Shown here in pieces: positions 23,201-31,844 of a DNA stretch of 64,000 bases. The translations under genes and the position numbers were made by a program. The first letter of the stretch is position 1. Each line of letters starts with the position of its first letter. This DNA comes from Paenibacillus paridis (GTDB lineage: Bacteria; Bacillota; Bacilli; Paenibacillales; Paenibacillaceae). Location: NCBI RefSeq assembly GCF_006345825.1, contig NZ_VCIX01000092.1, forward strand, positions 806,001 to 870,000. Reading direction: 5' to 3'. The notes beneath the pieces are model-generated. The model searched no databases and was not told where the DNA came from. It saw nothing but the letters and a program-made list of their open reading frames with translations.

Positions 23201-25423
23201 ATGAGAAGAAATTGGTCCAGCAGAATGATGTTTTCTTATTTCCCCATATTTTTATTAACGGTTTCCATTTTGATATTTTTATCATTTCTAATCGTTGGCG
23301 AGCTATCGCGCAGCGAAACGAATAAGGCAAACGAAATTTCGACTGGGTATATTGTGGATACGATCCAGCGCTCATTAGGCGAGATAGAGCTGTCTATGCT
23401 TCAGGAAATGGAGACTAATCCTGTTTATAATGATTTTTTGGGCAGTTTTAAGCAGGAGGAGGACAGTACCCGCATCTATGACACAGTCAGGCAAATGAAC
23501 GGCATGCTTTACCGCAATCAGCTAATCGAATCGATATATTTATATCGCACCTCGGACCAATCGGTGTTGACTTTGAATGGGCTGAAGACGCTTGATGCCT
23601 TTGCTGACCGAAAATTTTTGGAGCAAGCGCTGTTTGACAAAAAGTCTTCGAGCTGGAGTGCACCGCGTGACTATCCACAAAAAATAACCGACCGTACTAG
23701 CAAGGTCATTAGCCTTTACAAGCAGCTTCCGATTCCTTTTGGCGCTGAAGGCATGGTCGTCATCAATATTAATATGTACGGCATTGAGCGAATGATTGAC
23801 GATATGACGAATAGCCAGATCTCCTTTATGCGCATTATAAATGATAAGGGAGAGCTCTTATATGCAGCTCATGGCGAAGCGGAATCGAAGGGCGAGGTGC
23901 TCACGAGCATACGCTCGGAAAATACCGGCTGGACATTTCAAAGCGGAATTCGCGCTGGACAACTATTCGCCTGGGTATCTGTTGTATCCTACATATGGAT
24001 CGCCATTGGCGTTTTGACCGTTATTTTGGGTATGGTCTATATTTTTTATATTACTCGCAAAAACTATCGGCCGATTCAAGTCATGATGAATCGGATTCAA
24101 GCGCTGCAGCTTCAGGGAGGCCAGCTGTCAGAGAACAGCGAGCTAGTCGTTATTGATCATGCCCTTGAGAGTTTAATTGAGCAAACGATGCATTACGAGC
24201 AGCGGCATCATGAAAATTTGCTCGTGCACCGACGCCAGCTCTTTCTGGATATTATAGAAGGGGAGCGGATAGAAGCGGTTGCCGAGAGGCTCCGCCAATT
24301 CCAACCTTTGCCTATGGAACCAGGCAGGCTCGTCTTTATCGCAGTCGAAATAAACCAATATGGCGAGTTCCGCAAAAATTACGCGGCAAACGATCAAAAT
24401 ATGCTGAAATTCACCCTCATGAATTTGTTTCAGGAATTTATGGAGGAAGAGCAGATGTATGGATGGTCGGAGTGGATTAGCGGCAGTCGCATGGGCGTGT
24501 TAATCGGCTGGGAACAAACCTCCGCAGTAGGCAAAGAAACACTCAAGACATTAGTGGATAATGGATTAAGATGGGTTAGCGATAATTTAGGACTTTCTTT
24601 GGCCATTGGTGTTGGAACGATTGTCGACAGTTGGGAACAAGTGCCGGCTTCCTGCCATGCTGCGGATTCCGCTCTTCAACATAAGCTGTCTTTGGGACAG
24701 GATATGGTAGTGATGAGCGAGGAGCTGCCTGACAAATCAACTCTTCAATCGTATAAGTATTTGCAAACGTTTAGTGAGATCGTAAGAGACTTTCGAATTG
24801 CGGACGAGGGCTGGCGTGCTAAGCTGGACGTGTTGTTTGAAACGTTTCGCAAAGATTCGATTAAGGATGAGCAGATTCGGATGCTGCTTCATGCACTTAT
24901 GCAGATGCTGGATCGAGAAATTGGCGATATGTCGGACCGTTTGCGCAAAACCTTTGACGCCTCAAGCCTTCGGGTTTTTTATGCAGAATTAGAAGAGGCA
25001 TCGACACTGAAGCAAGTGCAGCTCGTCTTGTTGCATTGGCTAACGGAGCTGTATCGTATCTATGTATCCGTCAATGAGACCAAAAGCTACAAAGCCATGA
25101 TCAGTGAAATGAAAGTGTATATTGAAGAGAACTTTGTGAATCCGGATTTGTCTCTTAAGCATTTGAGTGACCGGTTTCAAATCTCCGGCAAGTATGCCAG
25201 CTATCTGTTCAAGGAAGAATTCGACATGAAGTTTGTTGATTTCCTCATGCAGCTCAGAATGCAAAGGGCAGAATATTTGCTTGCTGGCACGAGTGAGAAC
25301 ATTCAAGAAATCGCATTAAAAGTTGGATATGCCAACTCGATCACTTTCGGCAGAGTTTTTAAAAGAATCGTAGGCGTTACGCCTGGTGATTACCGCAAGC
25401 TCAAGATGAAGCCTGAGCAGTAA
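23201..25423 (+). CDS. Membrane-anchored AraC-family sensor-regulator (YesS-like)
   Basis: A 740-residue one-component regulator: N-terminal span (about 11-32), an extracytoplasmic sensor region (about 33-255, Cache-like: NGLKTLDAFADRKFLEQAL...SAPRDYP), a second span (about 262-285), a cytoplasmic linker and two AraC helix-turn-helix motifs at the C-terminus (about 643-738, LSLKHLSDRFQISGKYASYLFKEEF and IQEIALKVGYANSITFGRVFKRIVGVTPGDYRK). This is the YesS/LplR-type architecture that detects a sugar outside the cell and activates the adjacent importer. A solute-binding protein and two permeases follow 280 bases downstream. GGGGGATAAG precedes the ATG. Confidence 0.9.
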   Translation: MRRNWSSRMMFSYFPIFLLTVSILIFLSFLIVGELSRSETNKANEISTGYIVDTIQRSLGEIELSMLQEMETNPVYNDFLGSFKQEEDSTRIYDTVRQMNGMLYRNQLIESIYLYRTSDQSVLTLNGLKTLDAFADRKFLEQALFDKKSSSWSAPRDYPQKITDRTSKVISLYKQLPIPFGAEGMVVININMYGIERMIDDMTNSQISFMRIINDKGELLYAAHGEAESKGEVLTSIRSENTGWTFQSGIRAGQLFAWVSVVSYIWIAIGVLTVILGMVYIFYITRKNYRPIQVMMNRIQALQLQGGQLSENSELVVIDHALESLIEQTMHYEQRHHENLLVHRRQLFLDIIEGERIEAVAERLRQFQPLPMEPGRLVFIAVEINQYGEFRKNYAANDQNMLKFTLMNLFQEFMEEEQMYGWSEWISGSRMGVLIGWEQTSAVGKETLKTLVDNGLRWVSDNLGLSLAIGVGTIVDSWEQVPASCHAADSALQHKLSLGQDMVVMSEELPDKSTLQSYKYLQTFSEIVRDFRIADEGWRAKLDVLFETFRKDSIKDEQIRMLLHALMQMLDREIGDMSDRLRKTFDASSLRVFYAELEEASTLKQVQLVLLHWLTELYRIYVSVNETKSYKAMISEMKVYIEENFVNPDLSLKHLSDRFQISGKYASYLFKEEFDMKFVDFLMQLRMQRAEYLLAGTSENIQEIALKVGYANSITFGRVFKRIVGVTPGDYRKLKMKPEQ

Positions 25424-25440
25424 CAGGAAGACCCATCATA

Positions 25441-25486
25441 AACGCTCGTTATCTTACTGCTTCTGGTAAGGTAAAGGGCGTTTTTT
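25441..25486 (+). terminator. Terminator of the AraC-type sensor gene
   Basis: AACGC ... GCGTT outer arms with inner CTTAC/GTAAG pairing, then a T6 run. Confidence 0.65.
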
Positions 25487-25630
25487 CCATGCAAAACAAG
25501 TGTGAAAATCGTTTGCTTATACGAAAAAGGTTTGTTATGTCATGTAAATTAACGTTAAAATGCAGGGTTTATCGTGCGAAACTAGTTTATTGTCGTATTT
25601 TTAAATTTCATGTAATAATAAGTGACATCA

Positions 25631-25665
25631 AGGCGCTGCCGATTAGAGAGAGGCGCTGACGATAA
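25631..25665. promoter_or_regulatory. Direct repeat with 20-base period upstream of the first sugar importer
   Basis: AGGCGCTGCCGATTA (25631-25645) and AGGCGCTGACGATAA (25651-25665) agree at 13 of 15 positions and are offset by exactly 20 bases, the spacing typical of AraC-family binding sites. They lie 38-72 bases before the solute-binding protein start. The adjacent AraC-type sensor is the natural candidate ligand. The rest of 25487-25702 shows no gene. Confidence 0.45.
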
Positions 25666-25702
25666 AAAATACGCACATAGAGAAGGGTTTGGGTGAAGGG
25701 TA

Positions 25703-27310
25703 ATGGAGAGAAACCGCTTTGCAAAAATGGCACGTCTAGGAGTTGCAGTTACATTAATCTCTACTGTATTCGTAACGGCATGTTCTTCCAACAATGCTTC
25801 ACCAAATGCAGAAGGCGGGACCGCATCGACTAAGCCTTCTTCCTTAAAAGTAGAGCTGTTCGATCGCGGCAACACGCCAGCAGGCTATACCATTACTAAC
25901 AGTTACTTAACTAACCTCGTGAAAGAGAGATTTGGCAAGCCAAACAATATTGATGTTCAATTTGTCCCTGTTCCTCGTTCGGAAGAGATTCAGAAGCTTA
26001 ACGTATTAATGGCAAGTGGGACGGAAGTGCCGGATATTGTCTTCACTTATGATTCAGGCACCTTTAATCGTTACGCTGAGCAAGGCGGGCTGACGGATCT
26101 GACTGAACTCATGGATGAATACGGGCCAAATCTCAAAAAGTTTCTCGGAGAAGATACGCTGGCATATGGAAGTTATAACGGAGAGCAATTCGCTGTGCCG
26201 GGCAGACGTTTGGTATTAGGCAAATATGCTTCTTATGTTCGTCAAGACTGGCTTGATAAGCTAGGCTTGCCAGCTCCGCAAAACACCGAGCAGCTTTATG
26301 AGACGCTAAAGGCATTTAAAGAAAAGGACCCTGGCAGCACAGGAGGAAAGGTCATTCCTTTTGGCATGACGATTGCTTCCGCTCAATACGAATCGCTTTT
26401 GTGGTCGTTTATTGAGCCTATGACCGAGGAACAACGCTATACGCTAACTCAGCAGCTCGGATCAAATGATTTTCCAACGCTGCTGCCAGGGTTTAAGAAT
26501 GCACTGCAATATATGAATAAATTGTACAACGAAGGTTTGATCAGCAAGGACTTTGGCTTGGACAAGGACAAGAAGCAGCTTTGGGAAGATGTTCAGAGCG
26601 GCCGTGTCGGCTTCTACAGTGAAGACGCGGGTGAATTATACTTTACGCAAAACAATACGTATAAAAACCTGCAAACGAATGTAGCTGGCGCAGTCATGAC
26701 TCCGCTAGACGCATTTGCGAACTCAGAAGGCAAGTTTGCCAAGCCAACCTATGCGCCTAACGGATTGTATGTCATGATTCCAAAATCCAGCAAGCATGCG
26801 GTTGAAGCGATTAAATACTTGGACTGGATGGCATCTGGAACGAACTTATTCGATATTCAATTCGGAATTGAAGGCGAAAACTTCACGCTTGTGGACGGCG
26901 TTCCAATCGTTAAGCCGGATGCGGCTCAGGAAGCTAGCGATAAAATCTATAACTTTGGTGACTTTGCCGTCATCGTTAACGGTAAATTTGCTGGGGATGA
27001 CAAGAAAAACACGGATGCATACATCGCACAAACGCCTGCCGAATACCAAGCGGACATGCGCAAATCAGTCGAAATTTCGAATACGGATCCCATTACTCCG
27101 GTTCGTTTTGACCATCCCATTGCTGCTGAAGCAAAGTACGGCAACGGTTTGGCTGATAAATTCCAAGAATTTATCGTGAAGGCAACGATGGTGAAAACGG
27201 AGCAATTCGAATCAACGTATGCGGCAATGATGAAAGATTACATGGCAAGCGGCGGTCAAGCGATATTGGATGAGCGTACGGCTGCATACAAAGAAATGGG
27301 CTCGAAATAA
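25703..27310 (+). CDS. Sugar ABC transporter substrate-binding lipoprotein (LplA/YtcQ-like)
   Basis: A 535-residue extracytoplasmic binding protein with a lipoprotein signal (lipobox VTAC, Cys27), of the large CUT1-type SBP_bac_1 group common in Paenibacillus. Visible features include EVPDIVFTYDSGTFNRYAEQGGLTDLTELMDEYGPNLKK (about 110-150), the YVRQDWLDKLGLPAPQNTEQLYETLKAFKEKDP segment and the late PKSSKHAVEAIKYLDWMAS. It is the first gene of an importer operon with two permeases and an unrecognised protein. The ligand is probably an oligosaccharide, inferred from the family. Confidence 0.9.
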   Translation: MERNRFAKMARLGVAVTLISTVFVTACSSNNASPNAEGGTASTKPSSLKVELFDRGNTPAGYTITNSYLTNLVKERFGKPNNIDVQFVPVPRSEEIQKLNVLMASGTEVPDIVFTYDSGTFNRYAEQGGLTDLTELMDEYGPNLKKFLGEDTLAYGSYNGEQFAVPGRRLVLGKYASYVRQDWLDKLGLPAPQNTEQLYETLKAFKEKDPGSTGGKVIPFGMTIASAQYESLLWSFIEPMTEEQRYTLTQQLGSNDFPTLLPGFKNALQYMNKLYNEGLISKDFGLDKDKKQLWEDVQSGRVGFYSEDAGELYFTQNNTYKNLQTNVAGAVMTPLDAFANSEGKFAKPTYAPNGLYVMIPKSSKHAVEAIKYLDWMASGTNLFDIQFGIEGENFTLVDGVPIVKPDAAQEASDKIYNFGDFAVIVNGKFAGDDKKNTDAYIAQTPAEYQADMRKSVEISNTDPITPVRFDHPIAAEAKYGNGLADKFQEFIVKATMVKTEQFESTYAAMMKDYMASGGQAILDERTAAYKEMGSK

Positions 27311-27395
27311 TTACACGCGCCAGGTACGAGGTGGAAGGAATGAGCCGATCATTCCTTCTGGCCACGTGTTTCAGTATAAAGGAGGACTAGTGGCC

Positions 27396-28298
27396 ATGAG
27401 AATGAACATGTACTTACGAAGAAACTGGCATCTGTATATTTTGCTTGTATTGCCCCTAGCTTATTTTTTCCTGTTCAAATACGGCCCGATGTATGGGGTT
27501 CAAATCGCGTTTAAGGATTTTAATTTCTTCCAAGGCATTTCCGGCAGTAAATGGATCGGGATCGATGCGTTTAAGGAAGTTTTTCAGAATCAGGACTTTT
27601 TCGATGCGCTGCGCAACACTGTTTTATTGAATTTTCTCGATCTGCTCGTCTCCTTTCCCGCTCCGCTCATCCTAGCCATTATGATTTATGAGCTTAAGAC
27701 GTCGTGGTTTAAGAAGATGGCGCAAACGGTATTATATATTCCCCACTTTATTTCTTGGGTCATAATCGGTGGGATCGTATTGCAGGTGTTCGGAACACAA
27801 TCTGGTTTTATCAACAATGTGCTGTCGGGTCTTGGGATCGGTGAAATTCCGTTTCTGACCGACAAAAAGTATTGGCTTATTACGTATTTGACGGTTGGCG
27901 TGTGGCAAAGCGCAGGCTGGGGAACGATCTTGTATCTTGCCGCGCTGACGGGCATTAATAAGGAGTTGTTTGAAGCTGCAGAAGTGGATGGCGCCAACCG
28001 ATTTAAGCGAATCTTGCATATCTCCTTGCCTGGCCTCAAGACAACGATCGCTACGCTGCTTATTATCAATCTCGGCAACATGATTTCAATCGGCTTTGAT
28101 CGGCCGTTTATTATCGGTAACGTTGCTGTACGTGACTACTCGGATGTGCTGAGTACATTCGTCTACCGAATAGGGATGGAATCCGGTCAGATTACGTTAG
28201 CTACGGCGGTTGGGCTATTTCAAGCGCTTGTCGGACTCGTATTTCTGCTTGGCGCCAATTATGCTTCGAAGAAGCTGGCAGACGAGAGCATTTTATAA
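27396..28298 (+). CDS. Sugar ABC transporter permease (LplB-like)
   Basis: A permease of about 300 residues starting MRMNMYLRRNWHLYILLVLPLAYFFLFKYGPMYGVQIAFKDF, the standard LplB/YtcP opening. Six spans are apparent, and the EAA motif reads ELFEAAEVDGANRFKRILHISLPGL. The frame is open from 27270, but AAAGGAGG at 27379-27385 places the start at ATG 27396 (GTG 27390 is also in frame). The permease pairs with the next gene. No ATPase gene is in the operon, so a shared MsmX-type ATPase is expected. Confidence 0.92.
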   Translation: MRMNMYLRRNWHLYILLVLPLAYFFLFKYGPMYGVQIAFKDFNFFQGISGSKWIGIDAFKEVFQNQDFFDALRNTVLLNFLDLLVSFPAPLILAIMIYELKTSWFKKMAQTVLYIPHFISWVIIGGIVLQVFGTQSGFINNVLSGLGIGEIPFLTDKKYWLITYLTVGVWQSAGWGTILYLAALTGINKELFEAAEVDGANRFKRILHISLPGLKTTIATLLIINLGNMISIGFDRPFIIGNVAVRDYSDVLSTFVYRIGMESGQITLATAVGLFQALVGLVFLLGANYASKKLADESIL

Positions 28299-28337
28299 TT
28301 TAGATTCCAGAAGATGAAGAAATGGGGGACAACTACG

Positions 28338-29210
28338 ATGAGCGAACGTGCATCCAACCGAGTGATTGATACAGCTAACGTTATTTTGGTTATCATGACC
28401 ATGCTGCTTTGCCTGGCGCCCTTTATTCATATCATTGCGATTTCATTAAGTGCCAACCGTCCCATTATGTCGGGCGAGGTTTCTTTTTACCCCATCGAAC
28501 TAACCTTTGAGGCTTACAGTAAAGTGTTCTCCGATATGTCGATGATTCGATCACTGGGCTTTACGGTATTGTTGACCGTGTTGACGACCGTGTTATCGAT
28601 GGTGATGACCATTGCGGTTGCTTACCCACTCTCTAAGAAAGAGCTTAAAGGACGCAAAATATTTATGCTCATCATCGTAATTACGATGTTTTTCACTGGC
28701 GGCATGATACCGGAGTATATTTTAATCCGTGATTTTCATCTATTGGACAAAATGTGGGCGCTTGTTCTGCCAGGCTTGATCAGTCCGTTCTATATGATTA
28801 TTCTGATCTCCTTCTTCAATAACATTCCGAAGAGCCTCGAGGAAGCAGCGGACATTGACGGAAGCAGTCATATTGGTACTTTGTTCCGCATTATCCTTCC
28901 ATTATCGCTGCCGGTTATGGCAACGCTGAGCTTGTTTTATGCGGTTGGCCGTTGGAATGGCTTCCAGGATGCGTTAATGTATATTACAAACCCTGAGCTT
29001 TATCCGCTGCAGCTGAAGCTGTACCAAATGATTCAGCAAAATCAGGTGCATGATCTGATGCAAATGGAAGGGATGACGGCTGCAACAGTATTGCCGGAGA
29101 GCCTTAAGGCGGCCAGCGTCGTATTCTCAACCCTGCCGATCCTTATCGTGTATCCTTGGCTGCAGCGTTATTTTATCAGCGGAGTAATGGTAGGCGCAGT
29201 TAAAGGCTAG
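28338..29210 (+). CDS. Sugar ABC transporter permease (YtcP/LplC-like)
   Basis: A 290-residue permease of the CUT1 class. After the first span come IISLSANRPIMSGEVSFYPIELTFEAYSKVF-type periplasmic loop residues and FFTGGMIPEYILIRDFHLLD, then the EAA motif SLEEAADIDGSSHIGTLFRIILPLSLP. The ending PILIVYPWLQRYFISGVMVGAVKG is highly typical. The start at ATG 28338 follows GGGGGAC; an ATG at 28314 is less well placed. Together with the upstream permease it forms the channel. Confidence 0.92.
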   Translation: MSERASNRVIDTANVILVIMTMLLCLAPFIHIIAISLSANRPIMSGEVSFYPIELTFEAYSKVFSDMSMIRSLGFTVLLTVLTTVLSMVMTIAVAYPLSKKELKGRKIFMLIIVITMFFTGGMIPEYILIRDFHLLDKMWALVLPGLISPFYMIILISFFNNIPKSLEEAADIDGSSHIGTLFRIILPLSLPVMATLSLFYAVGRWNGFQDALMYITNPELYPLQLKLYQMIQQNQVHDLMQMEGMTAATVLPESLKAASVVFSTLPILIVYPWLQRYFISGVMVGAVKG

Positions 29211-29234
29211 AACACGGAGAGGGGAATTAGCTTT

Positions 29235-30809
29235 ATGTATCATAGCATACGAGATCGGATGGCGGAGGAGCAGCGCTATTTGGTTAATCATGCCATGGAA
29301 TATATGGATCAGCTGTTCGACGAGGAGGAGGGCATGCTCCGGGATGCCGAGCAGCTTGACCGGCATAACACACGCGGTAGCGGCCATTATGCAGTGGGAC
29401 TGCTGCTGCGTAACGAGCCGGGTGACTGGGAGAGGGCGGCTGTTGTATTAAACAAGGTGATAGATATGCAGCTAAATGATGCAGACGAAATTTATTTCGG
29501 CACATTTCGGGCATCTCCTCAGGCATCCCCGCCTCCAAAGGGAAAGGTGCCATGGCAAACGCTTGGCGCTGGCAGCGCGTATAGATATGGAGAAGATGTG
29601 CTTCCTCCTGTATGGAGGAGCTACGATCCGAATTGGCGCGAATTTGTAGCCTGTACGTTTGCGGTTATTTTAGAAAACTTTGAATCGGTGCTGCCAGCCG
29701 GGCTTGTCGCTCGCATGGATAATTCCATGGTTATGGCGGTTACTGGCTCCATTGATCGCCGGTTAACGGAAGCGGTACCGATGAATTCGAATATTGAGCT
29801 TATGCATATTTTCATCGCCCATTATTTTGGTCAACGCTTTGAAAACAAGGATTGGCTTGAGCATGCCAAGCAAGAGAGCTACAAGTTTCATGCCGCATTT
29901 ATGGAGTTTGGCTCGCTTGCGGAGTTTAACACGACAACCTATTATGGCGTCGACATTACAGTGCTTGGCCTTTGGCGCTGCTATGCAAAATCTGATGAGT
30001 TGAAGCGAATTGGCCACGATGTGGAGAAAGGGCTGTGGGAGAGCATCGCTTTATTTTATAACCCCGCATTGCAAAACTTGAGCGGCCCGTTTGCGCGTGC
30101 CTATGAAATGGAGATGCTGGCACATAGCTCGATGGGGGTATTTCTATATCTTTTACACGGGAAAGGGTTTGAACATCTCGCAGCTATTAACTGTGAATCT
30201 GAGCATGACCCGATCATTGCGCTTGTAGGCATCGATATACCGGAATATGTGAAGCCATCACTTACTGTTCCCCAAGGGGAGAGGCTGGCTGTGCAGAAGT
30301 TCCGTGAGCTATGCGAGCGGGACTTACCTGGAGAAAACTCTAATCTGTGCACAGCCAAGGCGTGGATCGATAAGGATGTTATGCTAGGCGGGATGTCCGG
30401 CAGTAAAAATACGAATGGGCAAATGCATCCGGCAACCATTCATTGGATTACGCAGGAAGGTGAAAAGTATTATTTGCGGCTGCTTAGGCGTGAAGTGGGC
30501 GGGCATTGGAATACACATGCGCGAGGCATTATTTTTGAAGTCGATGTGAAACGGAAGCAACTTTCGGTTGAGGTTTATTTGGATACGGCAGCTCCTGTTG
30601 AGATCTATTTTGAGATTAGTGGAGGGCCCCTGGAGGCACAGCTGCTGACACAGGAGCTTTGGTCATTGCCAGGTCTTTCTTTGGCTGTAGATAGCCAAGC
30701 GCCGCTTGCTTCCATTCATTCGAACGAAGAGCTGGTGGAGGTGATTTATACTTATCAGCCTGGGGAGACACCTAACCGAATGAGCTTTATGCTAACAATG
30801 ATAGACTAA
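29235..30809 (+). CDS. Unrecognised 524-residue protein in a sugar-import operon
   Basis: A soluble cytoplasmic protein (no signal peptide, no membrane span). The first two thirds (about 1-370) are helical, with repeated paired helices and Trp/Tyr/His-rich stretches (HNTRGSGHYAVGLLLRNEPGDWERA, AEFNTTTYYGVDITVLGLW, FARAYEMEMLAHSSMGVFLYLL) reminiscent of an alpha/alpha-toroid. The last third (about 380-524) is beta-rich (YYLRLLRREVGGHWNTHARGIIFEVDVKRKQLSVEVYLDT). That combination is seen in heparinase/alginate-lyase-like and some glycosidase families, but I cannot assign one. It starts 24 bases after the permease with AGAGGGGAATTAG before the ATG, so it is the last gene of the importer operon and may process the imported sugar. 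Confidence 0.8.
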   Translation: MYHSIRDRMAEEQRYLVNHAMEYMDQLFDEEEGMLRDAEQLDRHNTRGSGHYAVGLLLRNEPGDWERAAVVLNKVIDMQLNDADEIYFGTFRASPQASPPPKGKVPWQTLGAGSAYRYGEDVLPPVWRSYDPNWREFVACTFAVILENFESVLPAGLVARMDNSMVMAVTGSIDRRLTEAVPMNSNIELMHIFIAHYFGQRFENKDWLEHAKQESYKFHAAFMEFGSLAEFNTTTYYGVDITVLGLWRCYAKSDELKRIGHDVEKGLWESIALFYNPALQNLSGPFARAYEMEMLAHSSMGVFLYLLHGKGFEHLAAINCESEHDPIIALVGIDIPEYVKPSLTVPQGERLAVQKFRELCERDLPGENSNLCTAKAWIDKDVMLGGMSGSKNTNGQMHPATIHWITQEGEKYYLRLLRREVGGHWNTHARGIIFEVDVKRKQLSVEVYLDTAAPVEIYFEISGGPLEAQLLTQELWSLPGLSLAVDSQAPLASIHSNEELVEVIYTYQPGETPNRMSFMLTMID

Positions 30810-30872
30810 TCAGGTATACTCGTTAGTACCAAAGGTTAGTGCTTCTGATATAGCTGAGGTAAGTGCGAAAAT

Positions 30873-30918
30873 AAAAAAGTGATTGAACTGCAATGGATGC
30901 AGCTCAATCACTTTTTTT
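30873..30918. terminator. Bidirectional terminator
   Basis: AAAAAAGTGATTGA and TCAATCACTTTTTTT pair, with an inner CTGCA/TGCAG stem. A and T runs flank both sides, so it can serve both the plus-strand importer operon and the convergent GntR gene. Confidence 0.85.
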
Positions 30919-30964
30919 ATAGGATAAGATTTTATAGGTTTCTCGCGAAGCCTTGTTATTTGTT

Positions 30965-31648
30965 TTACCGAACTACCGTAGCTTGGAGCATCGTATCCAA
31001 ATGCTCAAGCGGCCTGATAAGGTTATGCTTCATCAGACGGGCAGCTTCTTCCGGGTTTCGAGCCTCCAAGGCGTCGATAATAGCCTCATGGTCCATAGCA
31101 GCCAATTGCGACTCCCAATTCGGGCGTTTGAAAAAAATATATTTGTACCGCCTGATATGCATTTGAAGAGAAGAGCAGAAGGAGAGGATATGCTGGTTGT
31201 TTGCAATATGCAAGATCGCTTCATGAAAGCTCTCGTCAAACTCCATGGCTTCATATAACTCGCCTCGGTTTACGCAATCGGCAAAGCTTGCATTAATTCC
31301 TCTTAGCAGCTCTACGTCTTCGGGCTGAATATGAACGACAGCAAGCTCTGCCGCCAATGCCTGCAGAGCGGTAAGCGGTGCGTACAGCTTGACGATATCC
31401 TCCTTCTCGAGCGGAGAGACCCTTGTCTCCTTCCCGGGAAAAGTCTGAATAAGTCCTTGCACTTCTAATAGCTGGAACGCTTCTCTTATCGGAGTCCGGC
31501 TTACGCCGAGTGCTTCTGCAAGCTCTACGTCATTTAGCTTTTCGCCGGGCTGAAGCGTGCCGTCAATGATCCATTTTTGCAGCTGGCTCAAGGTACGCTC
31601 TTTGGCGGACATTCTGACCGGGGTCGAGTAATTGGTTGGAATAGGCAA
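30965..31648 (-). CDS. GntR family regulator, FadR/VanR (FCD) subfamily
   Basis: A 227-residue regulator with a winged helix (about 15-75, LQKWIIDGTLQPGEKLNDVELAEALGVSRTPIREAFQLLEVQGLI) and an all-helical FCD ligand domain (about 85-215). The FCD metal-binding residues are suggested by DESFHEAI and HEAIIDALEARNPEEAARLMKHNL. The start is TTG 31648, with AAGGAGG seven bases before; the frame runs on to 31756 but that extension lacks a site. It is divergent from an MFS gene, and the region between holds ATATATYGC repeats, its likely operators. Confidence 0.9.
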   Translation of the reverse strand: MPIPTNYSTPVRMSAKERTLSQLQKWIIDGTLQPGEKLNDVELAEALGVSRTPIREAFQLLEVQGLIQTFPGKETRVSPLEKEDIVKLYAPLTALQALAAELAVVHIQPEDVELLRGINASFADCVNRGELYEAMEFDESFHEAILHIANNQHILSFCSSLQMHIRRYKYIFFKRPNWESQLAAMDHEAIIDALEARNPEEAARLMKHNLIRPLEHLDTMLQATVVR

Positions 31649-31700
31649 TTTGCGCCCTCCTTTATTTATGATTCTGGATGGATGTGAGAAAGAGAAATAC

Positions 31701-31812
31701 CATATATAATATATCGCAGGATAGGGAGTCGAAGCAAATGATATCGTTATGTCCAAAAAGATATATTGCTTTTATATGGTAGGCGGAATATAATATGCAA
31801 TATATCGCATAT
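31701..31812. promoter_or_regulatory. Repeated ATATATYGC operators between the GntR and MFS genes
   Basis: A 20-base palindrome at 31793-31812 (ATATGC ... GCATAT arms) lies 33 bases before the MFS start. The same half-site ATATATCGCA occurs at about 31709-31718 and its reverse form GATATATTGC near 31760-31769. This fits an FCD-type GntR protein controlling both divergent genes. Confidence 0.65.
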
Positions 31813-31844
31813 CATACTACCACTTAAAGTAAGGAGAAATTAGT

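Noticed and set aside
25501..25516. GTGAAAATCGTTTGCT as a cre site
   Set aside because: The TG-to-CG spacing is one base too long for the consensus.
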